Below are positions 20,101-29,190 of a DNA stretch of 32,502 nucleotides, piece after piece. Position 1 is the stretch's first letter. Each line of letters begins with the position of its first letter. The position numbers were made by a program, and so were the translations under genes. The notes under the pieces were generated by a model. That model did no database searches, was not told where the DNA came from, and was given only the letters and a program-made list of their open reading frames with translations. The stretch is from Nemertoderma westbladi (taxonomy: Eukaryota > Xenacoelomorpha > Nemertodermatida > Nemertodermatidae). The stretch lies in contig JAUCBJ010006031.1 of the NCBI GenBank assembly GCA_032718475.1, positions 1-32,502 on the forward strand, in the 5' to 3' direction.

Positions 20101-20340
20101 CACACCCTCCACAGATCCTCCTGTACTTCCCACTCCGTCTCCCACACCCTCCACAGATCATCCTGTACTTCCCACTCCGTCTCCCACACCCCCCACAGAT
20201 CTTCCTGTACTTCCCACTCCGTCTCCCACACCCTCCACAGATCCTCCTGTACTTTTCACCCTGTCTCCCACACCCTCCACAGATCCTCCTGTACTTTTCA
20301 TCCTGTCTCCCACACCCTCCACAGATCCTCCCATTCTCCA
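17130..20340. repeat. 42-bp minisatellite, about 76 copies, with higher-order structure
   Basis: The unit consists of CCCTGTCTCCCACACCCTCC, then ACAGATCCTCCTGTACTTCT and CA. As 42 is a multiple of 3 and the unit has no stop, all three + frames and the - frames stay open for hundreds of codons, including one of 1,099 codons. These encode simple 14-residue periodicities (one frame repeats [14 protein letters not shown]). Frame jumps occur at poly-C length changes. Variant units (CATTCCGTCTCCC, CCCATAGCTCCCACTCCG, CTCTTGTACTTCCC) recur in the same order, showing block duplications. I do not call a gene here. Confidence 0.93.
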
Positions 20341-20600
20341 CTCGCACCTCTACCTACTGATCTCGCACTAACTACTCCTCTCGCTCCTCCAACTGCTCCC
20401 CTTCCACATCTACCTTTTCCCCTCGCACCTCCAACTGCTCCACTTGCACCTCTACCTTTTCCCCTCACACCTCCAACTGCTCCTCTTGCACCTCTACCTT
20501 TTCCCCTCGCACCTCCAACTGCTCCCTTTGCACCTCTACCTTTTCCCCTCACACCTCCAACTGCTCCCCTTGCACCTCTATTTTTTCCCACCCATCTCTA
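20341..20600. repeat. Second 42-bp C/T-rich minisatellite
   Basis: About six copies of a different 42-bp unit (CCCCTCGCACCTCCAACTGC, then TCCACTTGCACCTCTACCTT and TT). It has the same period as the array to its left but a different sequence, and begins exactly where that array stops. One frame reads PLAPPTAPLAPLPF per unit. Confidence 0.85.
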
Positions 20601-21905
20601 ACTGCTCCCCTCACGGAGTTCCCAATCTCCCTCTCCCAATCGCAGAAGATAGATCTAAGATGGTCCGCACTCCATATAAGACAGATCAGTCTTATTAGTC
20701 CTATTTTTATTTACTATCAGTATCTTGATACCGGAACGGCAAGCTGATGTCTAATAAGTAATGAAATGTGGTCTCTATTCTATACCGTAGTCACATTCTT
20801 ATAACTGGTTCTGGTTAGGATTAGTTTGTTTAGTAGTCAATAGTAAACTCTATGCAATGCGCAGATCTGTAGATCCAATAACTTGGAATCAAACGCAATA
20901 AAGAGGCAGCACTGATACCGGTACTACTGTAGGTAGGTAGGTAAGTACCAATTCACTGTTAATACTGCTGTTCTGTGTGCATGACCTACAGTCTTATCAA
21001 TATTATAAAGTCTGCACTACTAAAGTGTTACAGGTGAGACATGTCCCATTCTGTAGCCCTAAATTATTCGATTTACATGTTAAATGTGGGACGTCCCGCC
21101 TTGTAACGATTTTTTGTGTTACAGGCTTTTGTTACAGGTGGGACAAAGCTCATGCTGATAAATGTAAAAGCAACTAAAGTCTATTCCATAGTCAATTGTT
21201 GCCACAAATGATTACTCACGCAAAAGAACAAGAACTTGGCTATCTTCTGATATTTGAATCTTCATATCAAGTTTGTTAGAACTGATTCTAGAGCATGGTA
21301 AAGCAGTGCACTTGGTGTTACACATGGGCCAATCCTAAATTGACATAATCGACTCGCACGTATAAAACCAGCCATATCTCTGGTTGTGTTTAGTATTTTT
21401 TCGTAAAATCTGGAACATTCAACTTCTCGAAGATTTTCCTTTCAAATAAGAATTGAGTTTATAGAATCCAAATAAAAACCTATTGGTGAATTCAGTTGTT
21501 ACCGTTTGGGACAAGTAATTGTCAAAAATAGGGGTATATTATCTATTGTTTTATTTAAATATTATATCAATAAAACAATTGGGGAGTTATTCCATTGCAT
21601 TCCTCTATTATTTAGCTTTAAAATGAGCTATAACTTGTTGAAATACACCCAGTAGATGTCAAAATACATCCCCCACAATGCAATGAACTTTTTTGGACAA
21701 TCGAAAAACCTGCATTTTTTAGTACTAAAAGGTCTGTAAAATCTTTCAAAGTCGGAGTGACAGTATGATTTTTTATGCATCTGTTGGACCAAAAAATTAT
21801 CTTCAAAAATATATATAACTTTACTAGGTTCCAAAAAAATTTCATTCTAAAATTAAGTCGAATCGTGTGGGAAACGTTTTGGGCCACTTTTTGTGAGTTT
21901 GGGCC
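20601..21905. other. Right arm of the DNA transposon
   Basis: Unique AT-rich sequence with no coding capacity. It carries four of the six subterminal motifs and the right inverted repeat (about 21880-21905). Confidence 0.6.
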
Positions 21906-22462
21906 TGGATCATGGATAGAGAGTAGCAAAAAGGACATAGAAGTTAGGAAAGCAAAGGCTTGGGTAGCTCTATCAAAAATGGATACCATCTGGAAATCAG
22001 ATCTCTCCAGGCACCTGAAGACTAAGTTCTTTCGAGCCACAGTGGAAAGTGTATTTTTATACGGGGGTAAGACCTGGACACTGACTAAATCACTTGAACA
22101 ACGAATTGATGGTTGCTATACAAGACTACTAAGGGCAGCCCTAAACATCAGCTGGAGACAACACATGACAAACGCCGAGCTTTATGGTACAATACCACCT
22201 GTATCAACCACCCTCCGTGAACGCAGATTAAGATTCAGTGGGCACTGCTGGCGAAGTAAAGACGAGGTCATACCAGATCTATTTCTCTGGCAACCAACTC
22301 ATGGAAAGCATAGTCGTGGACGACAGGCCATAACATATAGATCAACTTGAAAGGGATACTGAACTTGGGAGAAACGAAATTGCGACAACTATGGAGAATC
22401 GGGAAGCCTGGAAGGATCTCATTTCCACTGTCCGAGTTCGCTCGACCTAGTAGTTGTAGTAG
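21906..22462 (+). pseudogene. Non-LTR retrotransposon, 3' piece of the split copy
   Basis: The frame resumes with GSWIESSKKDIEVRKAKAW and continues through IWKSDLSRHLKTKFFRATVE, FLYGGKTWTL, RLLRAALNISWRQH and RRLRFSGHCWR, the usual region after the reverse transcriptase palm. A 2-nt loss near 22335-22342 shifts the frame. The last part (RDTELGRNEIATTMENREAW) reads in another frame to TAG at 22448-22450. The 3' end is TAGTAGTTGTAGTAG, then the 24-bp target duplication. The copy is inactive: 5'-truncated, frameshifted and split by the transposon. Confidence 0.92.
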
Positions 22463-22691
22463 TAAAACCAAACCCAGACCATTGTCACCATATCCCATAT
22501 TACAGTTTATTTTTGTAGCAGTTCACCCCCGGCGTTGTGACGGCCTGCAGTAAATAATTAATAAATAAATAATAGTACTTAATTAATTGAAATAATGTTA
22601 TTGAGGTCGACATGGAGGCTTTCGTAGTTTATAGTGGTGAGTTTGGGATATGAGGAAGTGCTGTGTTTGGGTTACAGCGCACCAATTAATT

Positions 22692-24241
22692 GTCTACAAG
22701 TTGTTGTTTTTGATTGCTGGTTCTCCATCTACGAGTTGTTGTTTTTTATTGCTGGTTCTCCATCTACGAGTTGTTGTTTTTGATTGCTGGTTCTCCATCT
22801 ACGAGTTGTTGTTTTTGATTGCTGGTTCTCCATCTACGAGTTGTTGTTTTTGATTACTGGTTCTCCATCTACGAGTTGTTGTTTTTGATTGCTGGTTCTC
22901 CATCTACGAGTTGTTGTTTTTTATTGCTGGTTCTCCATCTACGAGTTGTTGTTTTTGATTGCTGGTTCTCCATCTACGAGTTGTTGTTTTTTATTACTGG
23001 TTCTCCATCTACGAGTTGTTGTTTTTGATTGCTGGTTCTCCATCTACGAGTTGTTGTTTTTGATTGCTGGTTCTCCATCTACGAGTTGTTGTTTTTTATT
23101 GCTGGTTCTCCATCTACGAGTTGTTGTTTATGATTGCTGGTTCTCCATCTACGAGTTGTTGTTTTTGATTGCTGGTTCTCCATCTACGAGTTGTTGTTTT
23201 TGATTACTGGTTCTCCATCTACGAGTTGTTGTTTTTGAGTGCTGGTTCTCCATCTACGAGTTGTTGTTTTTGATTGCTGGTTCTCCATCTACGAGTTGCT
23301 GTTTTTTATTGCGGGTTCTCCATCTACGAGTTGTTGTTTTTGATTGCTGGTTCTCCATCTACGAGTTGTTGTTTTTTATTGTTGGTTCTCCATCTACGAG
23401 TTGTTGTTTTTGATTGTTGGTTCTCCATCTACGAGTTGTTGTTTTTGATTGCTGGTTCTCCATCTACGAGTAGTTGTTGTTTTTGATTGCTGGTTCTCCA
23501 TCTACGAGTTGTTGTTTTTGATTGCTGGTTCTCCATTTACGAGTTGTTGTTTTTGATTGCTGGTTCTCCATCTACGAGTTGTTGTTTTTGATTGCTGGTT
23601 CTCCATCTACGAGTTGTTGTTTTTGATTGCTGGTTCTCCATCTACGAGTTGTTGTTTTTGAGTGCTGGTTCTCCATCTACGAGTTGTTGTTTTTGATTGC
23701 TGGTTCTCCATCTACGAGTTGTTGTTTTTGATTGCTGGTTCTCCATCTACGAGTTGTTGTTTTTGATTGCTGGTTCTCCATCTACGAGTTGTTGTTTTTG
23801 ATTGCTGGTTCTCCATCTACGAGTTGTTGTTTTTGATTGCTGGTTCTCCATCTACGAGTTGTTGTTTTTGAGTGCTGGTTCTCCATCTACGAGTAGTTGT
23901 TGTTTTTGATTGATGGTTCTCCATCTACGAGTTGTTGTTTTTGATTGTTGGTTCTCCATCTACGAGTTGTTGTTTTTTATTGCTGGTTCTCCATCTACGA
24001 GTAGTTGTTGTTTTTGATTGATGGTTCTCCATCTACGAGTTGTTGTTTTTGATTGTTGGTTCTCCATCTACGAGTTGTTGTTTTTGATTGCTGGTTCTCC
24101 ATCTACGAGTTGTTGTTTTTGATTGCTGGTTCTCCATCTACGAGTTGTTGTTTTTGATTGCTGGTTCTCCATCTACGAGTTGTTGTTTTTGATTGCTGGT
24201 TCTCCATCTACGAGTTGTTGTTTTTGATTGCTGGTTCTCCA
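22692..24241. repeat. 35-bp minisatellite, about 44 copies
   Basis: The unit consists of TTGCTGGTTCTCCATCTACG then AGTTGTTGTTTTTGA. Most copies are 35 bp. Some lose one base (TTTTTTATTGC), and a few gain three (GAGTAGTTGTTG at about 23470, 23890 and 24000). A block of variants (the 38-bp unit, then GATTGATGG, then GATTGTTGG) occurs at 23880-23975 and again at 23997-24090, a local duplication of several units. Short frames through the array (LLFLIAGSPSTSC) are stop-free artefacts. Confidence 0.95.
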
Positions 24242-24508
24242 TAAACACCAAAGTCTGCTTCATTGCGCCACTCTTTATAATAATAGGCGCTATTCCGGGC
24301 TGATTTATAACAAAGAATACTAGAGAAAACGTCCGAATATAGTCTTTGGAATATGTTCGAGCTATCTAACGACTTCAATTTTTTATTTATTATTTTTCAT
24401 TAAATTTTTTTATAGGGGTTAATAAAATAAATTATAATTAATTAGGCCCTATTTCAAATTCGATTGGTTGAAAAAAAAATATACTAAATTTAATAAATTC
24501 GAATTGTT

Positions 24509-24560
24509 TGTTATTTTTCAACCAATCACTACAGTGTTATTTTTCAACCAATCACTACAG
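24509..24560 (+). promoter_or_regulatory. Tandem CCAAT-containing repeat, possible promoter element
   Basis: TTATTTTTCAACCAATCACT followed by ACAG occurs twice head to tail with 26-bp spacing. An inverted ATTGGTTGAAAAA lies at about 24463. Two CCAAT boxes about 35-65 bp upstream of the ATG at 24584 would suit NF-Y-type promoter architecture. This is inference. Confidence 0.3.
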
Positions 24561-24583
24561 TATCTCCTGGACCGGCGTCTAAT

Positions 24584-24632
24584 ATGCTTGGCGTGGATTC
24601 GGCGCAGGGAATGAATCTTTTCAATACATATG
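24584..24632 (+). CDS. Possible first coding exon of an unidentified gene
   Basis: An ATG at 24584 opens MLGVDSAQGMNLFNTYG, after which ATGGTAAGC offers a good splice donor at about 24632. Unspliced, the frame ends eight codons later. The patch is less AT-rich than its surroundings and follows the CCAAT pair. The product is not recognised and no downstream exon was located, so this is a weak call. Confidence 0.22.
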
Positions 24633-25169
24633 GTAAGCTACTGTACAAAGGTAACTAAGTATCCAGAGTCAAACTCCTACTTACATAGGAGTTTCCCAAT
24701 ATCAATATCAGATTCACAACAAGAAGATTATTGTTTCTGTCAGAGTGTCAGACATGAAGACTGAACAATTATCTATTTTTATCTCAAATAATAGACTGTC
24801 TTCTGTCTGTCTGTGACCAATAATTGAGTTTATGTTCCAGCTAGAGAAAATTAAAAAAGACTAAATAGAGGCATTATATATCGTCTCGACGAATTAACAA
24901 TGTTAATAATACCCCAGACCACAGACCACCACCACTGTAATTTGTTCAAGTAAAGTTTTCTTCGGCCGTTAGGCTAGGGACTACGTTTAAACAACGTGTA
25001 CTACTTACTTACTTCCAGCTGCACCATGGATATTACCTATCTAACGCATTCGTGCCACAACGAAAACTACCCTGGTCTCCTACAGTATTGTCATGGAAAC
25101 TAGAAATTACTGGAATTGTGAATTTAAGCTTTAATAATGATCCATATTGTTGTTCAGATGGCACATACT

Positions 25170-25240
25170 AGAGTTGCAACGGGATCGGGATCCACAATTT
25201 TCGGGATTCGAGATTGCAACTGTCGGGATTGGGATTCTTT
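25170..25240. mobile_element. Possible lone hAT-like end
   Basis: TAGAGTTGCAACGGGATCGG followed by reiterated GGGATY words (CGGGATTCGAGATT, CGGGATTGGGATTC) resembles hAT termini in style: a TA(R)G-type start, then short GC-rich reiterations, as in the two hAT-like elements at 28474 and 28966. No matching opposite end was found nearby. Confidence 0.3.
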
Positions 25241-25528
25241 TATTTTATTGCGGCCACACCCATTGACAAAAATGTTTGTTTTGTTATGAAGTTAAGAGTA
25301 ATGTAAAGTCTGAAAGTGATGTGCGTATTGTGGTTTAGACTTTTCCGTGTAGGTGCAGCCCACACGTAGCCGATGGAATAAGAGAGCCTTTAGCATAAGG
25401 GATGGGTACAATCATGGAATCTCTATAAAGATATACTGTAGCATTCCATGGTACCATTGTAACGAGTTGTCTGTCGTCGTAAATTTTTAATCGCTAATAA
25501 CTCGGTCATTCCTTTATGAAATTAAACC

Positions 25529-25566
25529 AAACTTGGTACATAAGTAGTCCGTCAAAAGTTTAGAAA
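25529..25566. repeat. Dispersed repeat, copy 2 (AACTTGGTACATA family)
   Basis: Matches 11067-11104. A further diverged copy (AAACCAAACTTTGTAATTAT) follows at about 25668. Confidence 0.55.
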
Positions 25567-26585
25567 GAATCTGAAATTTGGTCAATAATGAGATATTCTG
25601 TCAGTCGGTACCGGTAGCTTCAGACTTTTGATAAAAACCGAAATAAGTCTGTCAATCATTGATTAAATTAAACCAAACTTTGTAATTATGTCGTCTGTCA
25701 GGATTTCGTAATTGTACACAGACAAACTTCTATATAGTTCATATATGTCTGCCCCTTATACATTTTTACTTATTGAGTTAATCAATTAATTCACAATCTA
25801 ATCAATCAGTGCGGCTTACTGGCAAATGCCATGGTACATAAGTTATGTTTTATGTATTACAGTAGTCAGTTTGTTAGATTTTCAAGGCATTTTGACAAAA
25901 TTTTGCATCCAAATATTAACTCATCAAATTTTACAGATCCCTTACATTCACATTCTTACATTAACATAGGGGAGTATATGTTAAAGCAAAAGCCAAGCAA
26001 ATTTATGTTTTAAATAGTCTATGTAAGAGTCCATTAAAATGCCCACTTTGTGGTAGAGCTGTTTTTTACCTTAATGTGGGCACATTTTTAAATTTAAAAA
26101 AATGTATAAATAACTGAAATATAATAAATTGTTAAATACTTATTGTGAAGATTAGATATCGAACTTTCATTTAATTATACTTCGTGATACTTCCCTTAAA
26201 ATTATGATGGAAAACATGGTTGTCGGGGTATGTTAAAAAAGACCATTCCAAAATTAAGAAATTTCAATAGATTAATTTTAATTTCCAGCCAAATACCGTA
26301 CATTAAAATAACACTAACACTAACTTTACACAATCCTCTCCAGAAAAGATGTGAGTGTGACTAAAATTGAATATTGTCATAAAAGTGCGCTAAAAGATGG
26401 GTATTCCGTGGATGGGATGTAAGTTTGATTATAATGGAATCATTTACGGTTTGTTCATTTTCAACAGTAAATTTATTACTAATATACATGTATATGGAAG
26501 CAAACAGATTCAATTCAATTAGATTTATTTATTCTGTTATAATAAGAGTAAAATAATTAATGTCACAAAAAACAATAGTTAATAC

Positions 26586-26792
26586 TTACGGAAAGGGATA
26601 AACGCGAGTAGCACAAATGTGGTAGTAAATTGCATTCAATCCTGCCGGTGGTATAAATGTTGTACAAGTTATAACGCTACATACAAGCTCCTCCCACCAC
26701 GCCAAGCCGTGACACACTGCGGCCCCACAGTGATTCTGGTAGGTAATTCCAAAGAAATGGTCCTGAGTATGATATAGAACGTTGACCGACAA
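26586..26792 (-). other. Unassigned open frame ending in a splice-donor-like site
   Basis: A 68-codon open frame on the - strand, rich in Cys, His and Trp, lies directly downstream of the LINE fragment at 26795-27142. Near its end the - strand reads CCTTTCCGTAAGTATT, a good donor consensus. I recognise no family. It could be an exon, or chance sequence in the LINE 3' flank. Confidence 0.2.
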
Positions 26793-26794
26793 TT

Positions 26795-27142
26795 TTATTT
26801 GCAGTGGTTGATCGTGTCCGAAGTGAATGTTAATGAATTGTTTAAGTCAGATGTATCATATTTATAAAATATGCCGTGCATGAAGGATAATAATTGTAAA
26901 CGATGTAAATGTTGAATTGGTAATATTTTAAGTTTTTTACAAAGTGGAAATAATGAAGTGAGTCTATCTGATAAAGTAATGCAGCGTAATATTTTATTGA
27001 TTTTGATACGAATGTTGTTTATGGATGTGGATGCAGCATTATTACCCCAGATAAGTAGATTAATAGGACGGATGAATTGTACTACATGTAACCGTTGCTG
27101 GGTGTGTAGATATCTTATTACACAAAATCCTAAATGACTCAA
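26795..27142 (-). pseudogene. Jockey/CR1-like LINE fragment (post-palm region of reverse transcriptase)
   Basis: A 115-codon frame reads like the region after the palm of jockey/CR1-type reverse transcriptases: VVQFIRPINLLIWGNNAAST, then INKILRCITLSDRLTSLFPL, then CKKLKILPIQHLHRLQL. The IWGN motif, the conserved spacing to R-C-I, and the KLKIL-P-LH-L line are the basis of the call. It lacks the catalytic FADD part and stops before the usual C-terminus. It is a different family from the two LINE copies with SWI-type sequences elsewhere in the window. Confidence 0.65.
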
Positions 27143-27924
27143 TGATTCAAAATGAATGTATACGTTACGTATACGTATACCGAACTCGTTCGAGACAGAG
27201 TGTCGCCATTTAATAGGCCTCTCGCCGTGTAACAGACCCAGGTACTATAGAACTAGTATTATGACGCCTTCAGACAGTGTCGCCATTTTATAATGACTCT
27301 ACAGTATACTGAAGCTACACAAAGGAGCAGGATAAGGTGAGAAGTGATTATCTAATAATACTGTAACACACACATCAGATAACACGTCACTCCCTTATTA
27401 GCCTGTGGTCTGTATCAATGCCTCACAGCCTCAGTGGGTGGTCTCCAGTACTACGGCAAGGCCCAACTCATCTAAGGGTAAGTTAGCAATCTGTAAATAA
27501 TAAAAATTAAAGCGAGCCGACATTTAGTCAGAGCAACCAAATAAATGGTCAAGGAGACAGACTTAGCTTAGGAGACAGACTTAGCTTAGGAGACAGATTT
27601 AGCTGGTCGAGTTAAAACGCCTCTCCATAACGACCAAATAGCCCATAGGAATGAATACACTACATTTATTTGGTCATTTTGGCCGCCAAAATGGTCAAGT
27701 TAACGCTTATTGGGATTGGGATTGGGACTGTATAAAAGGCCCCCCTTTAACTCTATCAATCCTGGGAGTGGGGGGGGGGGGGGGGTGTCATTTATAATTT
27801 TTTTAAATTTCATCTGTATCTTGGAAACAGTTTGAAACTGTTTTTTAAAAACAGAGATTTCTTTTTCAGGCTGAAATTTTCAAATTTGTTTTTAGAAAAT
27901 GAAAAGAGATAGAAATGAAAATGT
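27143..27924. other. Non-coding stretch with small repeats
   Basis: It holds a pair of GAGACAGAGTGTCGCCATTT-like lines (about 27191 and 27270), three copies of GGAGACAGACTTAGCTTA (27552-27612) and a 16-nt G tract (27770-27785). An ATG at 27418 followed 60 nt later by GGGTAAGT could be another first exon, but nothing supports it. Confidence 0.4.
27552..27612. repeat. 20-bp tandem repeat, three copies
   Basis: GGAGACAGACTTAGCTTA is repeated with 20-bp spacing. The third copy reads GGAGACAGATTTAGCTGG. Confidence 0.8.
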
Positions 27925-28150
27925 TGACATTGTCGCCACAACGTAACGCCGACACTGTCGGTACAACGTAACGCCGACACTGTCCGCACAACGTAACAGA
28001 CGTTACGTATAACGTAACGTTATAACGTATAACGTAACACCGAGACTCAGCACAGCACATTATCTGCACACTGTCGGCGCTCGGCACAACGTTATACCGA
28101 CACTGTTGGAATAAACGTAACGCCGACATTGTCGGCACAGCGTTTACACC
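27925..28150. repeat. Repeats of CGCCGACACTGTCGG and CAACGTAAC
   Basis: A 25-31 bp unit combining the near-palindrome CCGACACTGTCGG with CACAACGTAACG recurs about six times, diverging in the middle. The middle is a dense palindromic patch of AACGTAAC, ACGTATAACG and GTTACG words (28005-28045). Confidence 0.75.
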
Positions 28151-28473
28151 CACAACACAGCAACATTCTGACATGTCAGGCTGCTGTCAGGCTGTACTTC
28201 AGTCAGTCACTTACACTTACACTTACACTTAGTCTTACACTTACAGACGTATGGCTGGACGTAGCGCAGTAGTGCTGTAGTGCTGACTGGTGCTGTCAGG
28301 CTGTAGTGGAAGAACTATCTGACTATCAGACTACAGGACTACAACAACAACTAACTGACTAAGCTTGGTAGTAATTTTGTGAAAATTCGTATTTCTCATT
28401 TCACTGTTTCACTACACCTGTCTGCCTGTCAGCCTGTACACAGCTACACCAACTGACCAAGCAGGATTTTATA
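28151..28473. other. Non-coding stretch before the nested transposons
   Basis: A short (CTTACA)n-like run lies at about 28208-28245. No gene is seen. Confidence 0.5.
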
Positions 28474-29190
28474 GGGCTCGATCGGAGTTGGGATTTGGCC
28501 GGAGCCGGAGCAGGAGCCGGAGTTGGACAATTTGGCCGGAGCCGGAGCAGGAGCCGGAGTTTTTCAAAAATTTTAAAAATTTAATTATTTATTTAAAAAA
28601 AAATAAAGTTTGGTTATCGTTCGCCAATCGCTCATAATCAATCATACTGTCAGACTGTAGGTATAATTAATTTCATAATTTATAGATTTACGAATTTTCA
28701 ATTTAAAATTTAAGTAATTAATTTATCACTGTATCATGGACAGACGGCCTGACGCTGACGGCGACGGCCTGATGCTGACGGCGACGGCCTAACGGCTAAA
28801 AATTACCTACAGTACCTACCTCCCTAACTGTCTAACTATGGTAGAGGTGTGTACTGTAGGTAGCCTACCGTACGTGTACCAGTAGGCCTACTGCAGTACA
28901 GTACTGTCTGACTGTGCAGTATGCTGGCATGACAGCAGTAAATTGCTGCAGTGGTACTGTCTGACTAGGGCTCAACAGAAGCTTCGGCTTCGGTTCGGTT
29001 CGGGCCGAAGTTTGGCAATTTCGGTTCGGTTCGGCTTCTGCAATTGATACTGCAGAAGCCCGGAGCAAACTTTGCTAAATATTCCAAGTATTACATTGAC
29101 TGATTGAGCTAAGACCAGAAGACAGTAAGACTAATCAATCTGTCCATCGTTGTCAGGTTGTACTAATTAATTTTGGAGTGTAAACGTTAA

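Larger units (their letters stand above)
16499..21145. repeat. Subterminal 16-bp motif TGTCCCACNNTGTAAC, six copies
   Basis: Forward copies are at 16499-16514, 16572-16587, 21042-21057 (TGTCCCATTCTGTAGC) and 21092-21107 (CGTCCCGCCTTGTAAC). Complemented copies are GTTACAGGTGAGACA at 21027-21041 and GTTACAGGTGGGACA at 21131-21145. All lie in the unique arms, none in the minisatellite. Such subterminal repeats are often transposase-binding sites. Confidence 0.7.
16318..21905. mobile_element. 5,588-bp non-autonomous DNA transposon carrying a minisatellite
   Basis: The element interrupts the LINE between codons that are adjacent in the related copy. The left end reads GGCTCAAAATCACAAAAAG. The right end, complemented, reads GGCCCAAACTCACAAAAAG, and both continue TGGCC. 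A further shared AGTTTCCCA-type stretch follows on both sides after an A-rich gap. The inverted repeat is therefore about 24-45 bp. TGGA at 16314-16317 is duplicated at 21906-21909, a 4-bp target-site duplication. No transposase frame exists. The interior is mostly the 42-bp minisatellite (17130-20340), with about 0.8 kb and 1.2 kb of unique AT-rich sequence on the sides. The superfamily is unassigned: 4-bp duplications occur in several DNA transposon groups, and the GGC terminus did not let me choose. Confidence 0.88.
15835..22486. repeat. 24-bp target-site duplication around the second LINE
   Basis: A 24-bp sequence containing CCAAACCCAGACCATTG is at 15835-15858 and again, in direct orientation, at 22463-22486. 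The right copy begins immediately after the (TAG)n-like tail of the LINE and the left copy ends at its truncated 5' end. This delimits one insertion event of a LINE about 1 kb long, later enlarged by the transposon inside it. Confidence 0.92.
24242..26585. other. AT-rich region without a confirmed gene
   Basis: It contains a possible promoter and first exon (24509-24636, below), a possible lone hAT end at 25170-25240, and the second copy of the AACTTGGTACATA repeat at 25529-25566. No open frame of more than 60 codons resembles a known protein. Confidence 0.45.

Noticed and set aside
17072-20371. 1,099-codon open frame and many other long + and - frames across 16.9-20.7 kb
   Set aside because: All frames of a stop-free 42-bp tandem repeat are open. 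The frames swap periodic peptides at poly-C slips, and the array lies inside a transposon. There is no non-repetitive coding sequence attached.
22650-23486. Open frames repeating LLFLIAGSPSTSC
   Set aside because: They are translations of the 35-bp minisatellite, broken whenever the unit length changes.
22692-24241. CRISPR-like array
   Set aside because: There are no unique spacers between repeats, since units abut directly, and the context is eukaryotic.
27712-27786. GGGATTGGGATTGGGACTG near 27713 as the partner of the hAT-like end at 25170
   Set aside because: It is in the same orientation, not inverted, and lacks the TAGAGTTGCAAC terminus.
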